Shown here piece after piece: positions 1-12,653 of a DNA stretch of 64,000 nucleotides. Below the pieces are notes generated by a model that worked only from the letters and a program-made list of their open reading frames with translations, searched no databases and was not told the origin of the DNA. The position numbers were made by a program, and so were the translations under genes. The stretch is from Actinomyces lilanjuaniae (GTDB lineage Bacteria > Actinomycetota > Actinomycetes > Actinomycetales > Actinomycetaceae): positions 2,542,001-2,606,000 of the forward strand of contig NZ_CP032514.1 of assembly GCF_003606385.1 (NCBI RefSeq). Reading direction: 5' to 3'. Numbering within the stretch: the first letter of the stretch is position 1; the number at the start of each line of letters is the position of its first letter.

Positions 1-339
1 GGGTTCCACCCCCACCAGGTGGGCCACCCCGGCAGTGAAGTCGTCGCGGTTGCCCGCGTCACGGGTCGCGGAGGTCGCCACGAACCGCCGGGCACCCGGC
101 CCCTCAGGGACCCCCAGCTCGCGACAGTCCTCGGCGTAGTCGGCCACAGCAGCCAGGGTCCGCTCCAGGGCCTGCGGGTCCAGGCGGCCGGTACGGTCCA
201 CGCCCTGACCCAGACGGACGATCTGGCTGCGCCTGCGCAACGGCTCCAGGCGCACCCGGCCAAGGTCGTCACGCCAGGCCTGGGCGACAAGCAGGCGAAT
301 GGTGTTGGTACCGCAGTCAATAGCGGCGACTCGGGTCAT
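1..339 (-). CDS. ppx: Ppx/GppA-family exopolyphosphatase, N-terminal part (runs off the left edge)
   Basis: Reading leftward from an ATG at 337-339 gives about 113 residues with no stop before the window edge. They begin MTRVAAIDCGTNTIRLLVA, the first phosphate-binding strand-loop of the Ppx/GppA phosphatases (ASKHA fold, D-C-G-T-N-T-x-R). This is followed by RRRSQIVRLGQGVD and a FVATSATRDAGNRDDF stretch, both typical of the family. Family members hydrolyse inorganic polyphosphate or pppGpp in the cytoplasm. The gene lies 102 bases downstream of the DUF501 gene in the same direction, as in many actinobacteria (eno-divIC-DUF501-ppx). The catalytic C-terminal half is outside the window. Family assignment is firm; the exact substrate is not shown. 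Confidence 0.9.
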   Translation of the reverse strand, partial: MTRVAAIDCGTNTIRLLVAQAWRDDLGRVRLEPLRRRSQIVRLGQGVDRTGRLDPQALERTLAAVADYAEDCRELGVPEGPGARRFVATSATRDAGNRDDFTAGVAHLVGVEP

Positions 340-441
340 CGGTGGTCTCTCTACATCGATGGAAGCATCAGTGGCGCCAGCGGCGGTGAGGCTAGCGGCG
401 GAGCCAGCAACGGAGGCAGTGACGTCGGTAGCAGGGGGTGG

Positions 442-957
442 TCAGCACGCACAGGAGGAAGGATCCCACAGAGCACGCTCCCGCAAGAGGTCCAGCACCC
501 GGTCCCCGACCGGGTTGAGTCCCGGCCCCACTGCCAGGGAGTGGGCCACCAGGGCGTGGAGGCACTTGACCCGGGTGGGCATGCCGCCCGCGGAGACGCC
601 GTCGATCTGCGCCACCTGTCCCAGCTCGCGGCGGCGGGCCAGGTAGTCCTCGTGGGCACGAGCGTAGGCAGCGGCCAGCGTCGTGTCCCGCCCCAGCTCG
701 TCATTGAGCTCCTCCATGAGGTGCTCGGCCTCCAGGGTGGAGCATCCCCTGACTGCCGCCGGATGGGTGAGGTAGTAGGTAGTGGGGAAGGGAGTTCCGT
801 CCTCCAGGCGGGGGAGGGTACGGACCACTGTGGGCCGCCCGCACACGCAGCGCGCCGCAATACCAGCCACCCCTCGAGGCGCCCGCCCCAGCTGGTCCGC
901 CAGCACCTCCAGGTCGGCCCGGTCCACAGAAGAGGCCGACTGAGCCTGTCTCCTCAC
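442..957 (-). CDS. DUF501 family protein
   Basis: A 171-residue protein of the actinobacterial DUF501 family. The core RCVCGRPTVVRTLPRLEDG, the segment PFPTTYYLTHP, then E-AEHLMEELNDEL and a run around RVKCLHALVAHSLAVGPG-NPVGD are the family hallmarks. CVC plus HALVAHSL supply Cys and His residues that could hold a metal, but that is inference. Its start codon overlaps the stop of the upstream FtsB/DivIC-type gene by an ATGA (954-957), so the two are translationally coupled. The conserved neighbourhood (eno, divIC, ppx) suggests a housekeeping role in the cell envelope or division, but no function is established. Confidence 0.9.
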   Translation of the reverse strand: MRRQAQSASSVDRADLEVLADQLGRAPRGVAGIAARCVCGRPTVVRTLPRLEDGTPFPTTYYLTHPAAVRGCSTLEAEHLMEELNDELGRDTTLAAAYARAHEDYLARRRELGQVAQIDGVSAGGMPTRVKCLHALVAHSLAVGPGLNPVGDRVLDLLRERALWDPSSCAC

Positions 958-1511
958 CCGTCCTGCTCCTCACTGCGCTCCTCGCCGTGGCCAGCAGCGC
1001 GGGCGGAGTCCTGGAGGGTCGTGTACCAGGGCAGGTCCTGGTCCTCCCGGCCCCCGCCGACCTCCCCCTGGGCGCCGTCCTCGAACTGTTCCGCCCCGAC
1101 GACCACGTAAGAGGTCTCCCCCGGCATGACGTAGCCCAGGCGCTCACGGACCTGAGCCCGCACGTAGTCCTCGTCCTCCCACAGCTCGAGCTCCTCCTCC
1201 AATGCGGTGGAGGTGGCCCGGGCCTCCTCGATCTGGTCCACCACGGCGTCGTACTGAGCCTGCTGGGAGAGGTAGGCCCGCAAAGAGGTGAAGACGACAG
1301 CAAAGGCGATGAGACAGACCAGGACCAGGGTGACCACCCGTGGCGGCACTCCCCGCTCAACCACTGCCGCACCGTCGTCGTAGTGTCCTCGCGCCGCCTC
1401 CACAGGGGACGACGAGGCGTGCTCCGACGCGCTCGTCCCGGGATGGCCTCCCGAGCCACGGCGGCTCCGGAAGCGGGTAGACACAGGTCGTCTGGGCACC
1501 ATGGCAGGCAT
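954..1511 (-). CDS. FtsB/DivIC-type septum formation initiator
   Basis: A 185-residue single-pass membrane protein. Residues 1-55 are a basic, Ser-rich cytoplasmic tail. A transmembrane helix follows (VVTLVLVCLIAFAVVFTSL, about 57-76), then a Gln/Glu-rich coiled coil (about 80-112), then EDEDYVRAQVRERLGYVMPGE, the conserved end of the DivIC/FtsB domain. Proteins of this type bind FtsL and FtsQ at the divisome. It lies downstream of enolase and overlaps the DUF501 gene by four bases, the usual actinobacterial arrangement. The ATG at 1509-1511 is used; a second ATG three codons later (M4) is equally possible. Confidence 0.9.
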   Translation of the reverse strand: MPAMVPRRPVSTRFRSRRGSGGHPGTSASEHASSSPVEAARGHYDDGAAVVERGVPPRVVTLVLVCLIAFAVVFTSLRAYLSQQAQYDAVVDQIEEARATSTALEEELELWEDEDYVRAQVRERLGYVMPGETSYVVVGAEQFEDGAQGEVGGGREDQDLPWYTTLQDSARAAGHGEERSEEQDG

Positions 1512-1653
1512 GGTGCCCCAGCACGCCCCTGGTCACGAGAACCCGCCGTGGTGCGTCGCTCACCTGCCAGGCGTGCCAGGCAGGCCGCAGAACTGAGAAA
1601 CCCGCACCCCAGGAGGCGTTGCGGGGTGTCACGAACTGCACCGACTCCTCATA

Positions 1654-1714
1654 AACGTACCGAGTCCTCATAGTGGACCGGCATGCCTGTCGTCCTATGA
1701 GGACTCGGTACGTT
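1654..1714 (-). terminator. Probable enolase terminator: 20-bp perfect inverted repeat
   Basis: The left arm AACGTACCGAGTCCTCATAG (1654-1673) is the exact reverse complement of 1695-1714. The 21-base loop carries its own GGCATGCC palindrome. It starts 20 bases past the enolase stop (1734-1736), and on the minus strand the stem is followed by a short TTTAT stretch, so a transcription terminator is the natural reading. A second, imperfect copy of the outer motif (CCGACTCCTCATA, 1641-1653) directly abuts the left arm, which a simple terminator does not need. Confidence 0.7.
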
Positions 1715-1733
1715 CTGCGCAGGGAGCAGCGGC

Positions 1734-3333
<1,600 letters not shown>

Positions 3334-6300
3334 CTACGGGCTGACAGCCGAGCGGATGGCACGGTCCAGGACCGGGCCGACAACCCCCAGCGCCCCCGGC
3401 TGGGTCATCTCTCGGTGGTTACAGTCGACGTCCACCACCTGCAGTCCTCCGGTGACGTAGGGCTCCCACTCTCCCGGGTCATGCTCAGGACCGATCCCGC
3501 CGCGGGCTGCCCGGAGGAAGAGCGCCCGCCCCCGGTAGGCCCGGTGCTGGTACTCCCGCAGGATCCGGGTGGTGTTGCGGTAGGTGGTCACCAGCGCCTC
3601 CAGGACGCCGCGCTCCAGCCCGGCCATCGGGGAGGAGCGCTCCTCCAGCGCCCTGACCACGGCAGCGAGGTCCTCCTCGTGTCCGGCCAGGACGTCGTCA
3701 TCAATCCCGGCCATGGCCAGGAGCGCAGACAGGGCGTCCGCCAGCGGCGGCTCCATAGCGCCGCTAGCCGCCTCCGAGGGGTAGGCGTCCATCAGCGCGA
3801 GCACCCCCACCTGGTGGCCCGCCTCCTGCAGAAGCACAGCCATGACGTGAGCGACCATCCCGCCCAGGGACCAGCCCACCAGGTGGTAGGGGCCGCTGGG
3901 CTGGACCTGGAGGACCTGGGTGACGTAGTCGCGGGCCATCTCCTCCAGGGAGGTCGGCTGTGAGCCCGGCTCCAGGACGCCACGTGCCTGCAGGCCCCAC
4001 ACCGGCAGTCCGTCCAGGTGGCGGGGCAGGCCGGCGTAGCACCAGGACAGGCCGCCAGCCGGGTGGACGCAGAAGACTCCCCCCAGGTCCGTACCGGGAC
4101 CCTGCCCGCTGCCAGGCCCGCGGTTGTCCGGAGGACGCAAGGGCAGCAGCACGCCCAGGTCGGTGTCGCCGGGACGCGTCGGGTCATGCTCGTCCAGGTG
4201 GGCGGCCAGCAGGGCAGGAGTCGGGTGGGTCATGACCGTGCCGACCCGCAGGGGGCGCCCGGTGGCCTTCCTGAGCGCCGCTACCAGCGAGACCGCCAGC
4301 ATCGAGTGCCCACCCAGGTCGAAGAAGGAGTCATCGGCGCTGCACCCCTCGATACCCAGAACCCGAGCGACGTGCTCGCACACAAGCCTCTCGGTCCTGG
4401 TGGCCGGCGCCCGCCCCTGCGAGCGGGGCAGCCGGGGGACGGGCAGAGCCGCGTCGTCACGCTTGCCGTTGACAGTCAGGGCCAGGCGGTCTAGGACCAC
4501 CACCGCCGCCGGGGCCATCTGGCCGGGCAGGCGTCGTGCGACCTGGCGGCGCAGCAGTGCCGGGTCCGCGGTCGTCGGATCAGGTCCCGTCAGGTAGAGG
4601 ACAAGACGCTCGTCGCCCTGGCACACCTGGACCACCCGGGCGTAGGCCAGGCGGACGCCCTCGACCTCGCGCGCCCGGGCCTCGACCTCCCCCAGCTCGA
4701 CCCGGAAGCCCCGCAGCTGAACCTGCCTGTCAGCACGCCCCCTGAACTCCAGGTCGCCCTGCCTGGTGCGCACGGCCAGGTCGCCGGAGCGGTACATCCG
4801 CCCCTGCCTGGCCCAGCCCGAGGAGCCTGGCCCCGCCGCCTCCGCCGGGGCCGCCAGTGCCTCAGCACTCCTGGGCGCACCCAGCAGGCCGCCTACACCC
4901 CCGTCGTGCCCGGCACCCTCCAAGACAGCCAGCGCGAAGGGGTCCGGCAGGAACCGCTCGTCGCTCAGCCCGGGCTGGTTGACGTAACCCGAGGCCAGCC
5001 CAGCACCACCGACGTGGATCTCCCCGACCACGCCCGCAGGTACCGGGTGGCCGCCCTCGTCCAGGAGGTAGACGGCCAGGTCCTCCAGGGGACGCCCGAT
5101 CGGACTGTTCCCTGTGGTGGCCTCATCAACCTCCAGGTAGGTCACGTGCACGGTGGTCTCGGTGATCCCGTACATGTTGACCACCCGTGGCGATCCCGGC
5201 GGGTGCCGCCGGAACCAGCGCCGTACCACGTCCAGGTCCATCTCCTCACCACCCAGGACCACCACGCGCAGGCCCAGGCCAGACTGGCTGACCTGGCCTA
5301 GGCCTGCCTCCTGCGCCACAGCCTCGTCACGCTGCGCGTCAGCCGCGGCCAGCTGGGCGAAGGCTGAGGGAGTCTGGCTCAGGACCGTGACCTCCTCGGC
5401 CTCCAGCAGGGCCAGCATCTCCTCGGGGCTGCGGCTGACCTCGTAGGGGACCACCACCAGCCTGCCTCCGGTCAGGAGGCACCCCAGAACCTCCCACACG
5501 GAGAAGTCGAAGGCGTAGGAGTGGAAGAACGTCCACACGTCTGCCGCGCCAAGGCCGAGTCGGTGCTCGGTGCTGCGCAGCAGCCTCAGGACATTGTCCT
5601 GGGTGACCTCGACCCCCTTGGGGCGGCCGGTGGACCCAGAGGTGAAGATGACGTAGGCGGGGTCGTCGGCGCAGGTCGCGGACGGCGGCGCGACCTGACC
5701 GGGGGACCTCCCGAGGAGAGGAGCCTGGCCCGGCAGGCCGGAGCACCCGCCCTCCAGGTCACGGGCGGACAGCACCACCGCCTGCGACCCCAGGGCGCTG
5801 CGCAGCCCCGGCGGCAGGGGAGACCCCTCGGCATCGTCGGGCAGGTCGTGGACCAGGACCACGGGCTGGCAGTCCTCCAGGGCTGCAGCCAGCCGGGCCT
5901 CAGGGTACTGCGGGTCGAGGGGGACGTAGGCAGCCCCGGTGCGCAGCACCGCAACGATCATCTCGACCTGGAGCCGCCCACGTCTCAGCAGGAGCGCCAC
6001 CCGGCGTCCCGGTCCCGCCCCGGCCTCAAGCAGGACGTCCCTGACCCGCGCCGACACCCGCTCCAGGGCGGCGTAGGTGAGACGCTGCGCACCGGGCGCA
6101 TCAGGTACACCCGCACCACGTGCACCGGGCTCGTCAGGTACCGTCAACGCCTCGCGCTCGGCCCACTGCGCCATGGCGGCCTCCAGCGCCTGCCCCAGGC
6201 TGGCACGGCGTAACGCGGGACTGGTGGCCTCGGGCATAGCAGTCCTGGCCCCCAGCATCCTGGTCGCCTCCTGGAGCGCCTGCTCCCGGGCCTCCTCCTC

Positions 6301-9300
6301 CAGCACCCGGTCCCACAGCCGTGAGTGCGGGTCCTCCAGCATCTGGTCCAGCAGCCGAAGGAACCAGCGGGTCAGGGCCTGCGCCGTGGCCGAGTCGATC
6401 ACGTCGGTGGCGTACTCCAGGCGCACGCAGATGCCCTCACCCATGGTGACCTCCCAGGTCAGGTCAAACTTGGAGGTACCGGTCCCCTCAACACCTACGC
6501 TGACCTGAGGTGCCCCGGCACCCGCGTCGAAGGAGAGGCCTCCGGTGTCCTGGGCCACGAGCATGACCTGGAACAGGGGGTGGCGGCTGGAGTCACGGCG
6601 CGGGTTGACGGCGCCAACCACCGCGTCGAAAGGCACCTCGGCGTGGTCCAGCATGGTCAGGGTGTCCTCGCGGACCCGCGCCAGGAGCTCGGCGAAGGAG
6701 GGATTGCCCTCCGTACTGGTCCGGGTCACCACGGTGTTGGCGAGGAACCCGACCTCCTGCTCACGCCGGGCGTCGGTACGACCCGAGGAGATCGTCCCTA
6801 TGGGGACGTCATAACCTGCGCCGCACCGGGTCAGCAGGCCCGCGAGCACGCTGTGGAGGACCATGAACGGGCTGGCCTGGTGGGCTCGGGCCAGGCCCTC
6901 CACAGCGGCTGAGCGCTCGGCCCCCAGGGACACCCGAACCTGCCCGCCCCGGTGGTCGCGCTGCCGGGGACGGGGCCGGTCCAGGGGCAGCGGGATCTCC
7001 TCGGGCAGGCCCCGCAGCCTCTCGGTCCACCAGGACAGGGCCTCAGGCGCTGGGGCAGGTAGGGGCGCCGGCGGTACGGCGACCAGGGGTAGGGGCGTCG
7101 GCGTGGGCGGCGAGACGCGCGGGAAGGAGACCGAGGCAGGAGGCGAGGAGGCGGGCCGGGGACCAGGCCCCGAGGCCCGTCGCGCTGCGTCCTGTCCTGG
7201 ATCCGGGGAGTTCCGGCGGTCCAGGTCCTGGACACGGGCCCGGTAGGCGGCAGCGAGGGTGTCCACCACAGGCCTGAGCGACCAGCCGTCAGCAGCGACG
7301 TGGTGGATGACCAGCACCAGGCGCTGCCGGTCGGCGTCCTGGGCGAGGTAGGCGCGCACCGGAGGCTGCGCGGTGACATCAATGGTGGTGTCGAGGCTGC
7401 TCACCAGGTCGGGGTCGTGGGGGTCGCGGTCCACCACGACCAGTCTGACGGCCTGGCGTACCGCCGCCTCCTGCCAGGTGGCAACAGTGGGGAGGCCGTC
7501 CTCGCCAGCCGGGTAGGAGGTCCGCAGCGCCGTGTAGGTCAGCACGGTGTCCACGACTGCGGCCTCCAGCGCCCGGATGTCTAGGTGCCCGGCGACGTCG
7601 AGCACAAGAGGAATGGCGTAGACAGGGGACGGTCCCTGCTCCTGCTCCAGGAACCACAGGCGACGCTGGGCCGCAGTCATCAAGGGCCGGCCTCCTGCCG
7701 CAGGGGACGCCGGGACCGGGAGTGCCGGGGCCCCTGGGCTCCCCGCGCCGCCGACAGCCTCACCAGCGGCCTGGGCACCTGTGCCGCCACTGGCCTCCGC
7801 TCCCGTGCCGACACCGGGAGAGGATGCCGGGCGGGGACCTGTCCCACCCAGGAGACGAGCCACCTGTTCCACACTGGCGTCCCGGAAAAAGTCCCTCAGG
7901 TGCAGGCCCTGGTATCCCGCCTGGGTGAGTCGGCCCAGCACACGGGCTGCGGTCAGAGAGTGGCCTCCCATGGAGAACAGGTCGGTGTGGCTACGCAGGG
8001 TGTGGGCAGGCACGTCCAGGACCTCGGCGTAGACGGAGGCCACCACCTGCTGGTCGGGGTCCATCTGCTCCCACGACAGACCCGCACCGACCTCACGCCC
8101 GGGGGCAGGCAGACGGCTGCGGTCCACCTTGCCCCGCTCCGTCAGCGGCAGAGCCTCCAGGCACACCAGGGTCGTGGGGACAAAGGAAGGGGGCAGGAGG
8201 CCACGCAGGTGGTCGAGCACCCCGGCAGTATCCAGCGGCGCCTGTTCCTGCGTGGGCACGACGTAGCCCACCAGCCTGGCACCGTCACCGTCGTCGCGCA
8301 CCGTGACCACGGCCTGGCGGATCCCGGGCTGGGTGACGAGGGCTGCCTCGACCTCTGCCACCTCAATGCGTACGCCGCGCAGCGACACCTGGGAGTCAGC
8401 ACGCCCCATGAAGGTGAGCGCTCCGTCAGGCTCCCGCCGTACCAGGTCGCCGGTGCGATAGCACCGCGAGCCGCCGGCGGCGGTCACGAACCGCGAGCGT
8501 GTCAGGTCGTCGTCCCTGAGGTAGCCGCGGGCCACCGAGCTGCCGCACAGATAGAGCTCACCGGTTACCCCTGGCGGCAGGGCGCGGCCCAGGTGGTCCA
8601 GCACCCGAGCCTCCTGCCCGGGCAGGCTGCGGCCGATGCTCGGCTCCGGGTGGTCGGCCACCCAGGCGACGGTAGCCTCCACCGTGTTCTCGGTGGGACC
8701 ATAACCGTTAGCGGCAAAGACGCCGCGACGCGTCTCCTGGCGCAGCCGCTCCCACAGCGAGACGGAGCAGGTGTCACCACCGATGAACAGGCTGGTCACC
8801 GCGTGTCCCCGGCCCTCACGGTCCCGGCCGACGGGCAGTCCCACCTCCAGCAGTTGCTCCAGGACAGCCGGGGAGAGGTCGATGACATCAACGGCATGGT
8901 CCTGGAGGAACCGGGCATGGGCAACAGGGTCACCAAGCTGCTCCTCGGTAGGCACGTGCAGGCGGTGCCCGTGGAGGAAGGCGACCAGGGGGCTGAGGGC
9001 GGAGTCAAAGGCCGGGGAGTACTCGTGGCTGTAGTCCAGCACCACGCTCTCCCGCGTAGTCCCTGCGCCTGACGTGCTCCCCGGCTGTCCTTCCCGCTCC
9101 ACCTGCCCCGACCACCCGGTCGTGCCCGCAGCGACCAGCTCCCTATCCACGTAGAGCAGGTCGAAGGCCCTGGCATAGCTGGACAGGTTACGGTGCTCAA
9201 CCACGACTCCCTTGGGGCGTCCGGTCGAGCCGGAGGTGAACAGGATGTAGGCGGCGTCCTCACCCCTGACCGGGCGGTCGAGCTCACCGGGCGCGACCGG

Positions 9301-11525
9301 CCCCGCTGGCAGGGCCTCCATCTGGGCACGGACGCTGTCGGCGTCGAGAACCAGAGTCTGCGGTGCCCGCGTCCCCGCCCCTCCTGCCTGGCTGAGTGCC
9401 TGCCGCAGGGCCGGTCCCTGCCCCAGCACAGAGGTGGTCACCACCACAGCAGGCTCCACGTCCTCGACAACCTGGCTGAGTCGACGGGCAGGCCACTGGG
9501 GGTCACAGGGGACAAAGGCGGCCCCGGCCTCCAGGACCGCCGGAGGCGCCAGCACCATCCAGCTGGTCCGGGGCAGGTAGAGCAGGACCCTGTCCCCGGC
9601 TCCCACGCCGAGCTCCCTGAGCAGACGGGTCAGGCGGTGGGCCCAGGAGGCCGTTTCCTCATAGGTGAGGAGACGGTCGGGGGCGCAGAGGTGCTCCTGG
9701 CTGGAACCAGGGGGCCGGAGCCGGCTACTGGTGGCCAGGCGAGCGCGATCCAGCGCGCCCACCGCCCACACCGGGTCGGTCGCGCTCCGTCCCTGCCCCG
9801 CAGCGGGCAGGGACGCCACCTCCTCTGGCTCGGGGGGCAGCGCCTGCAGGTCAGGGGGGTGAGGGAGCCGGTCATGTAAGGCACCTGCGGGCTGAGGACC
9901 AGGTCGCGTAGGCGCTCGTGCGTGTCACCAGCCATCTCGGCCCCGGCCCCCTCAGGCGTGCCTGTCCCGTGGGCTGCCCGGCTGAGTCGGCTCACAAGCG
10001 TCTCCAGGACCCGGGCGTACCCGGCAAGGACCGACTCGCTCAGGGAGCCTGCCGGGGCCGCCAGACCCATGGGAGCGTCCGGCTGGCCGGGCCGGACGTC
10101 GAGAACCAGCCCCTCGGCCGGGCCCTCCCACACCGCCTCACTACGCCCCCGCGCCCTGCCGTAACGTCGTGCCCCGCCGAAGGGGACGATGTTGACAGCG
10201 ACGTCGCAGAGCGCCTCGGACACTGCCAGCCCCCGGTCGGCACGGATGTCCTCGTGCCGGTAGCGCTGGTGGTCCCGGCAGCGCTGCCAGACCTGCGAGA
10301 CCTGGGTAAGCAGCTGGCCCACGCTCTGGTCCGGGTCCAGGTCGACCCGCACGGGCAGGACGTTCTGGGTGTGGCACGGGGTCCGCAGGAGCGTCTGGCT
10401 GGTCCGGTTCATGACGTGGACACCGACGACCGCCTCGTCACGCCTGTGGACCACCCCGGCCAGGACGGCCAGGGCCGCGACAAGCACCGTGGGGTCGGCA
10501 CCTGCGAACGGGCCGGGCGCTTCCACCGGGTGGTAGGCCGCCTTGGAGGGGTCCCCGCCCGGCGCCATGGAGACGGCCGGGGCATCGGGGGCCTGCTCCC
10601 GCCAGAAGGCACGGTCCTCCTTGGCCTGGGGGCTACGGGCGTAGGCAGCCTGCTGCACGACGGCCTCCAGGTAGGCCTCTACCGCCTCAGGGTCGGCACC
10701 TGCGGTGCTGCCGGTGCTCCTGTCGGCCTCGGCACCAGGGGCCGTGCCGACAGCGGCAGCACCGCGGGCCGGGGCGGCAGGGGACCCGGCACCCTGGGAG
10801 GAGAGCCGGGACGAGTACTCACGGGCCAGCGTACGCCCGACCAGGGCGAACCCGTAGCCGTCCAGCGCCAGGTGGTGGACCCGCAGGAACCACTGGGCGC
10901 TGTCCTGGCCGGTGAGCAGCAGGCAGGCGCGGGACACTACCCCCTGCTCCAGGTCGATCGGCTCCCCCAGGTGCTGGAGCACCCACTGCCGGGCTGCCTC
11001 CTGCCCTCCCCGGGGATCCTGCCTGAGGTCGACGAGCCCGGCGCGAACGGGAACGGCGTCGAGCACGACACGTGGCAGGCCCTCCCCTGCGGCGGGTGCC
11101 TGCCGCCCGTCCACCTCCCCGACAGCACCCACCGGGACCGTCGGGCGGGAGGCGGCGTCGTCCAGGCTTCCTACCGGGCTTCCTAGGCGGCCCGGGCTGG
11201 CCGTACCCGGGTCGCCCTTGACGACCAGGCGTGTGCGCAGGGCCGGAATGTCGTGGAGGACCCTGTCCGCCGCCGCCAGCCACGCCCCGGTGTCAAGGGG
11301 ACCCTCGATCCTGGTCACCTCTGCGACCCCGTAGACGCTCTCGTCAGCCAGGACGTGCTGGGACAGCCAGATGCCCTGCTGTGCAGGCGTGAGCTCCGTG
11401 CCCTCGTTCACCTCCCCGCCCGTGCGCCCAGTGCGGGCGTCGTGCTCGGGACGGCCGGTACCACTGCTGCGGCCGGGACCCTGTTCTGCGGGCACAGCAC
11501 TACCTCCCACCGTCGGTCCCGCCAC
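3334..11525 (-). CDS. dhbF: DhbF-type nonribosomal peptide synthetase, C-A-PCP-C-A-PCP-TE (one frame break at 9854-9859)
   Basis: About 2730 residues in two frames. The 5' piece (11525 to about 9850) is a condensation domain (HHLALDG near 10860). The 3' piece carries adenylation domain A1 (ILFTSGSTGRPKG near 9240), carrier protein PCP1 (FSMGGHSLTAAR near 7960), a second condensation domain (HHVAADG near 7300), A2 (VIFTSGSTGRPKG near 5640), PCP2 (FFDLGGHSM near 4310) and a thioesterase (GWSLGG near 3870, His in CNHREMT). One extra base in the six-G run 9854-9859 joins them as SLTPPDLQALPPEPEEV. This is the bacillibactin/griseobactin synthetase layout, predicted to couple 2,3-DHB to two amino acids and to oligomerise and cyclise on the TE. 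My hand alignment gives a Thr-like code for A2 (about DFWSVGMVHK) and an unusual acidic code for A1. The gene overlaps entB by 26 bases. No epimerisation domain or MbtH partner is visible. Confidence 0.9.
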
Positions 11526-12519
11526 GGCGCGCGTGCGGCCTGGAGGGCACGCGCTCGGACGGCCCCTTCTGCGGTGCCGCCATGGTGAACCCGTGGGTGG
11601 TCTCCAGGAGGTCCGCCAGGTCGGCGACGGTGCGGCACTGGACCATGTCAGTGAAGTCCACCTCTGCCTCCAGCGTGCTCCAGGCCTCGGTGAGCATCAT
11701 CATGCGCACGGAGTCCACACCGATCGACGGCAGCTCACTGTCAGGCGTGATGCCGTCAGCCGGGGTGGAGGTGGTCTCCTCCAGCTGTGCTGCCAGCTCC
11801 CCCAGGGAGGTGGGGTAGGGCCGGGCCTGCCCGGGCTCCCGGCCCTCCTGCTCCCCCTCCTGATGCTGGGTAGGCCGCTCAGGGCCTCCCGGACCCTCCA
11901 GAACCTGGCGCATCCGGGAGAGGTCTGTGACTACGCCGCAGGAGCGCGACACCAGCTCCAGGGCCATGCGGTGCTCGTCGGCGCCGAGGTCCGCTACCGC
12001 GTCAGCAACCAGGAAGGGCCTGAGGTCCAGGACGAAGGCCCGCAGCGCCGTGGCGAGGCAGCCGATGTGGGCGTAGACGCCGGTGATGACCAGCTGGTCG
12101 CGTCCCAGGGCACCCATCAGCTCGTGGAGGCCGGTCCCCTCAAAGGCGTCGTAGCGCCTCTTGGTCAGCACGGTGTCACGAGGCCCGGGGGCCACCTCGG
12201 GCACGATCGCGGCGTGCTCGTCATCTGCGACGCCCTGGCCCCACAGGTCCTGGAGCAGACCCCGCTCCTGGCGGCCCTGGTGCGCAGGCTGGGCGGTGTA
12301 GACCACCGGTACCCCCCGAAGACGGGCCAGCCTGACCATCTCCGCCACGCCGTGCAGCAGCCCAGGCAGCGGCTCCTCCCCCGGCACATAGGCCGACAGG
12401 AAGTGCTCCTGCATGTCGTGGACCAGGAGCACGGCCCGGTCGGGGTCAGGTTCCCAGGGAGCACGTGAGGGCGGCAGGGGCTGTATCGGGGTCTGGTATC
12501 GAATCTCCTGGGGGATCAT
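11500..12519 (-). CDS. entB: Isochorismatase fused to aryl carrier protein (EntB/DhbB type)
   Basis: A 339-residue bifunctional protein. Residues 1-210 are an isochorismatase-fold hydrolase (AVLLVHDMQEHFL with the catalytic Asp, LTKRRYDAFEGTGL with the Lys, VITGVYAHIGCLATA with the Cys loop) that converts isochorismate to 2,3-dihydro-2,3-dihydroxybenzoate. Residues about 235-320 are an aryl carrier domain with the phosphopantetheine Ser in IGVDSVRMM. The carrier presents 2,3-DHB, loaded by the EntE domain encoded at 17.1 kb, to the first condensation domain of the NRPS that follows. The ATG at 12519 is preceded by GGAGCGAGAT. The end of the gene overlaps the NRPS start. Confidence 0.92.
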   Translation of the reverse strand: MIPQEIRYQTPIQPLPPSRAPWEPDPDRAVLLVHDMQEHFLSAYVPGEEPLPGLLHGVAEMVRLARLRGVPVVYTAQPAHQGRQERGLLQDLWGQGVADDEHAAIVPEVAPGPRDTVLTKRRYDAFEGTGLHELMGALGRDQLVITGVYAHIGCLATALRAFVLDLRPFLVADAVADLGADEHRMALELVSRSCGVVTDLSRMRQVLEGPGGPERPTQHQEGEQEGREPGQARPYPTSLGELAAQLEETTSTPADGITPDSELPSIGVDSVRMMMLTEAWSTLEAEVDFTDMVQCRTVADLADLLETTHGFTMAAPQKGPSERVPSRPHARRGGTDGGR

Positions 12520-12653
12520 ATCTCGCTCCTCATGTCACAGGGTCTGTCGGGGCTGGGACGGGGCGGGCGAGCAGGTTCCTGTCTGCTGGGCCCCAGGGAC
12601 CTTCTGAGATCCCCCAGAGCCTTCCGGGCACCTGCCCGCTGCCCTCGCCACGG

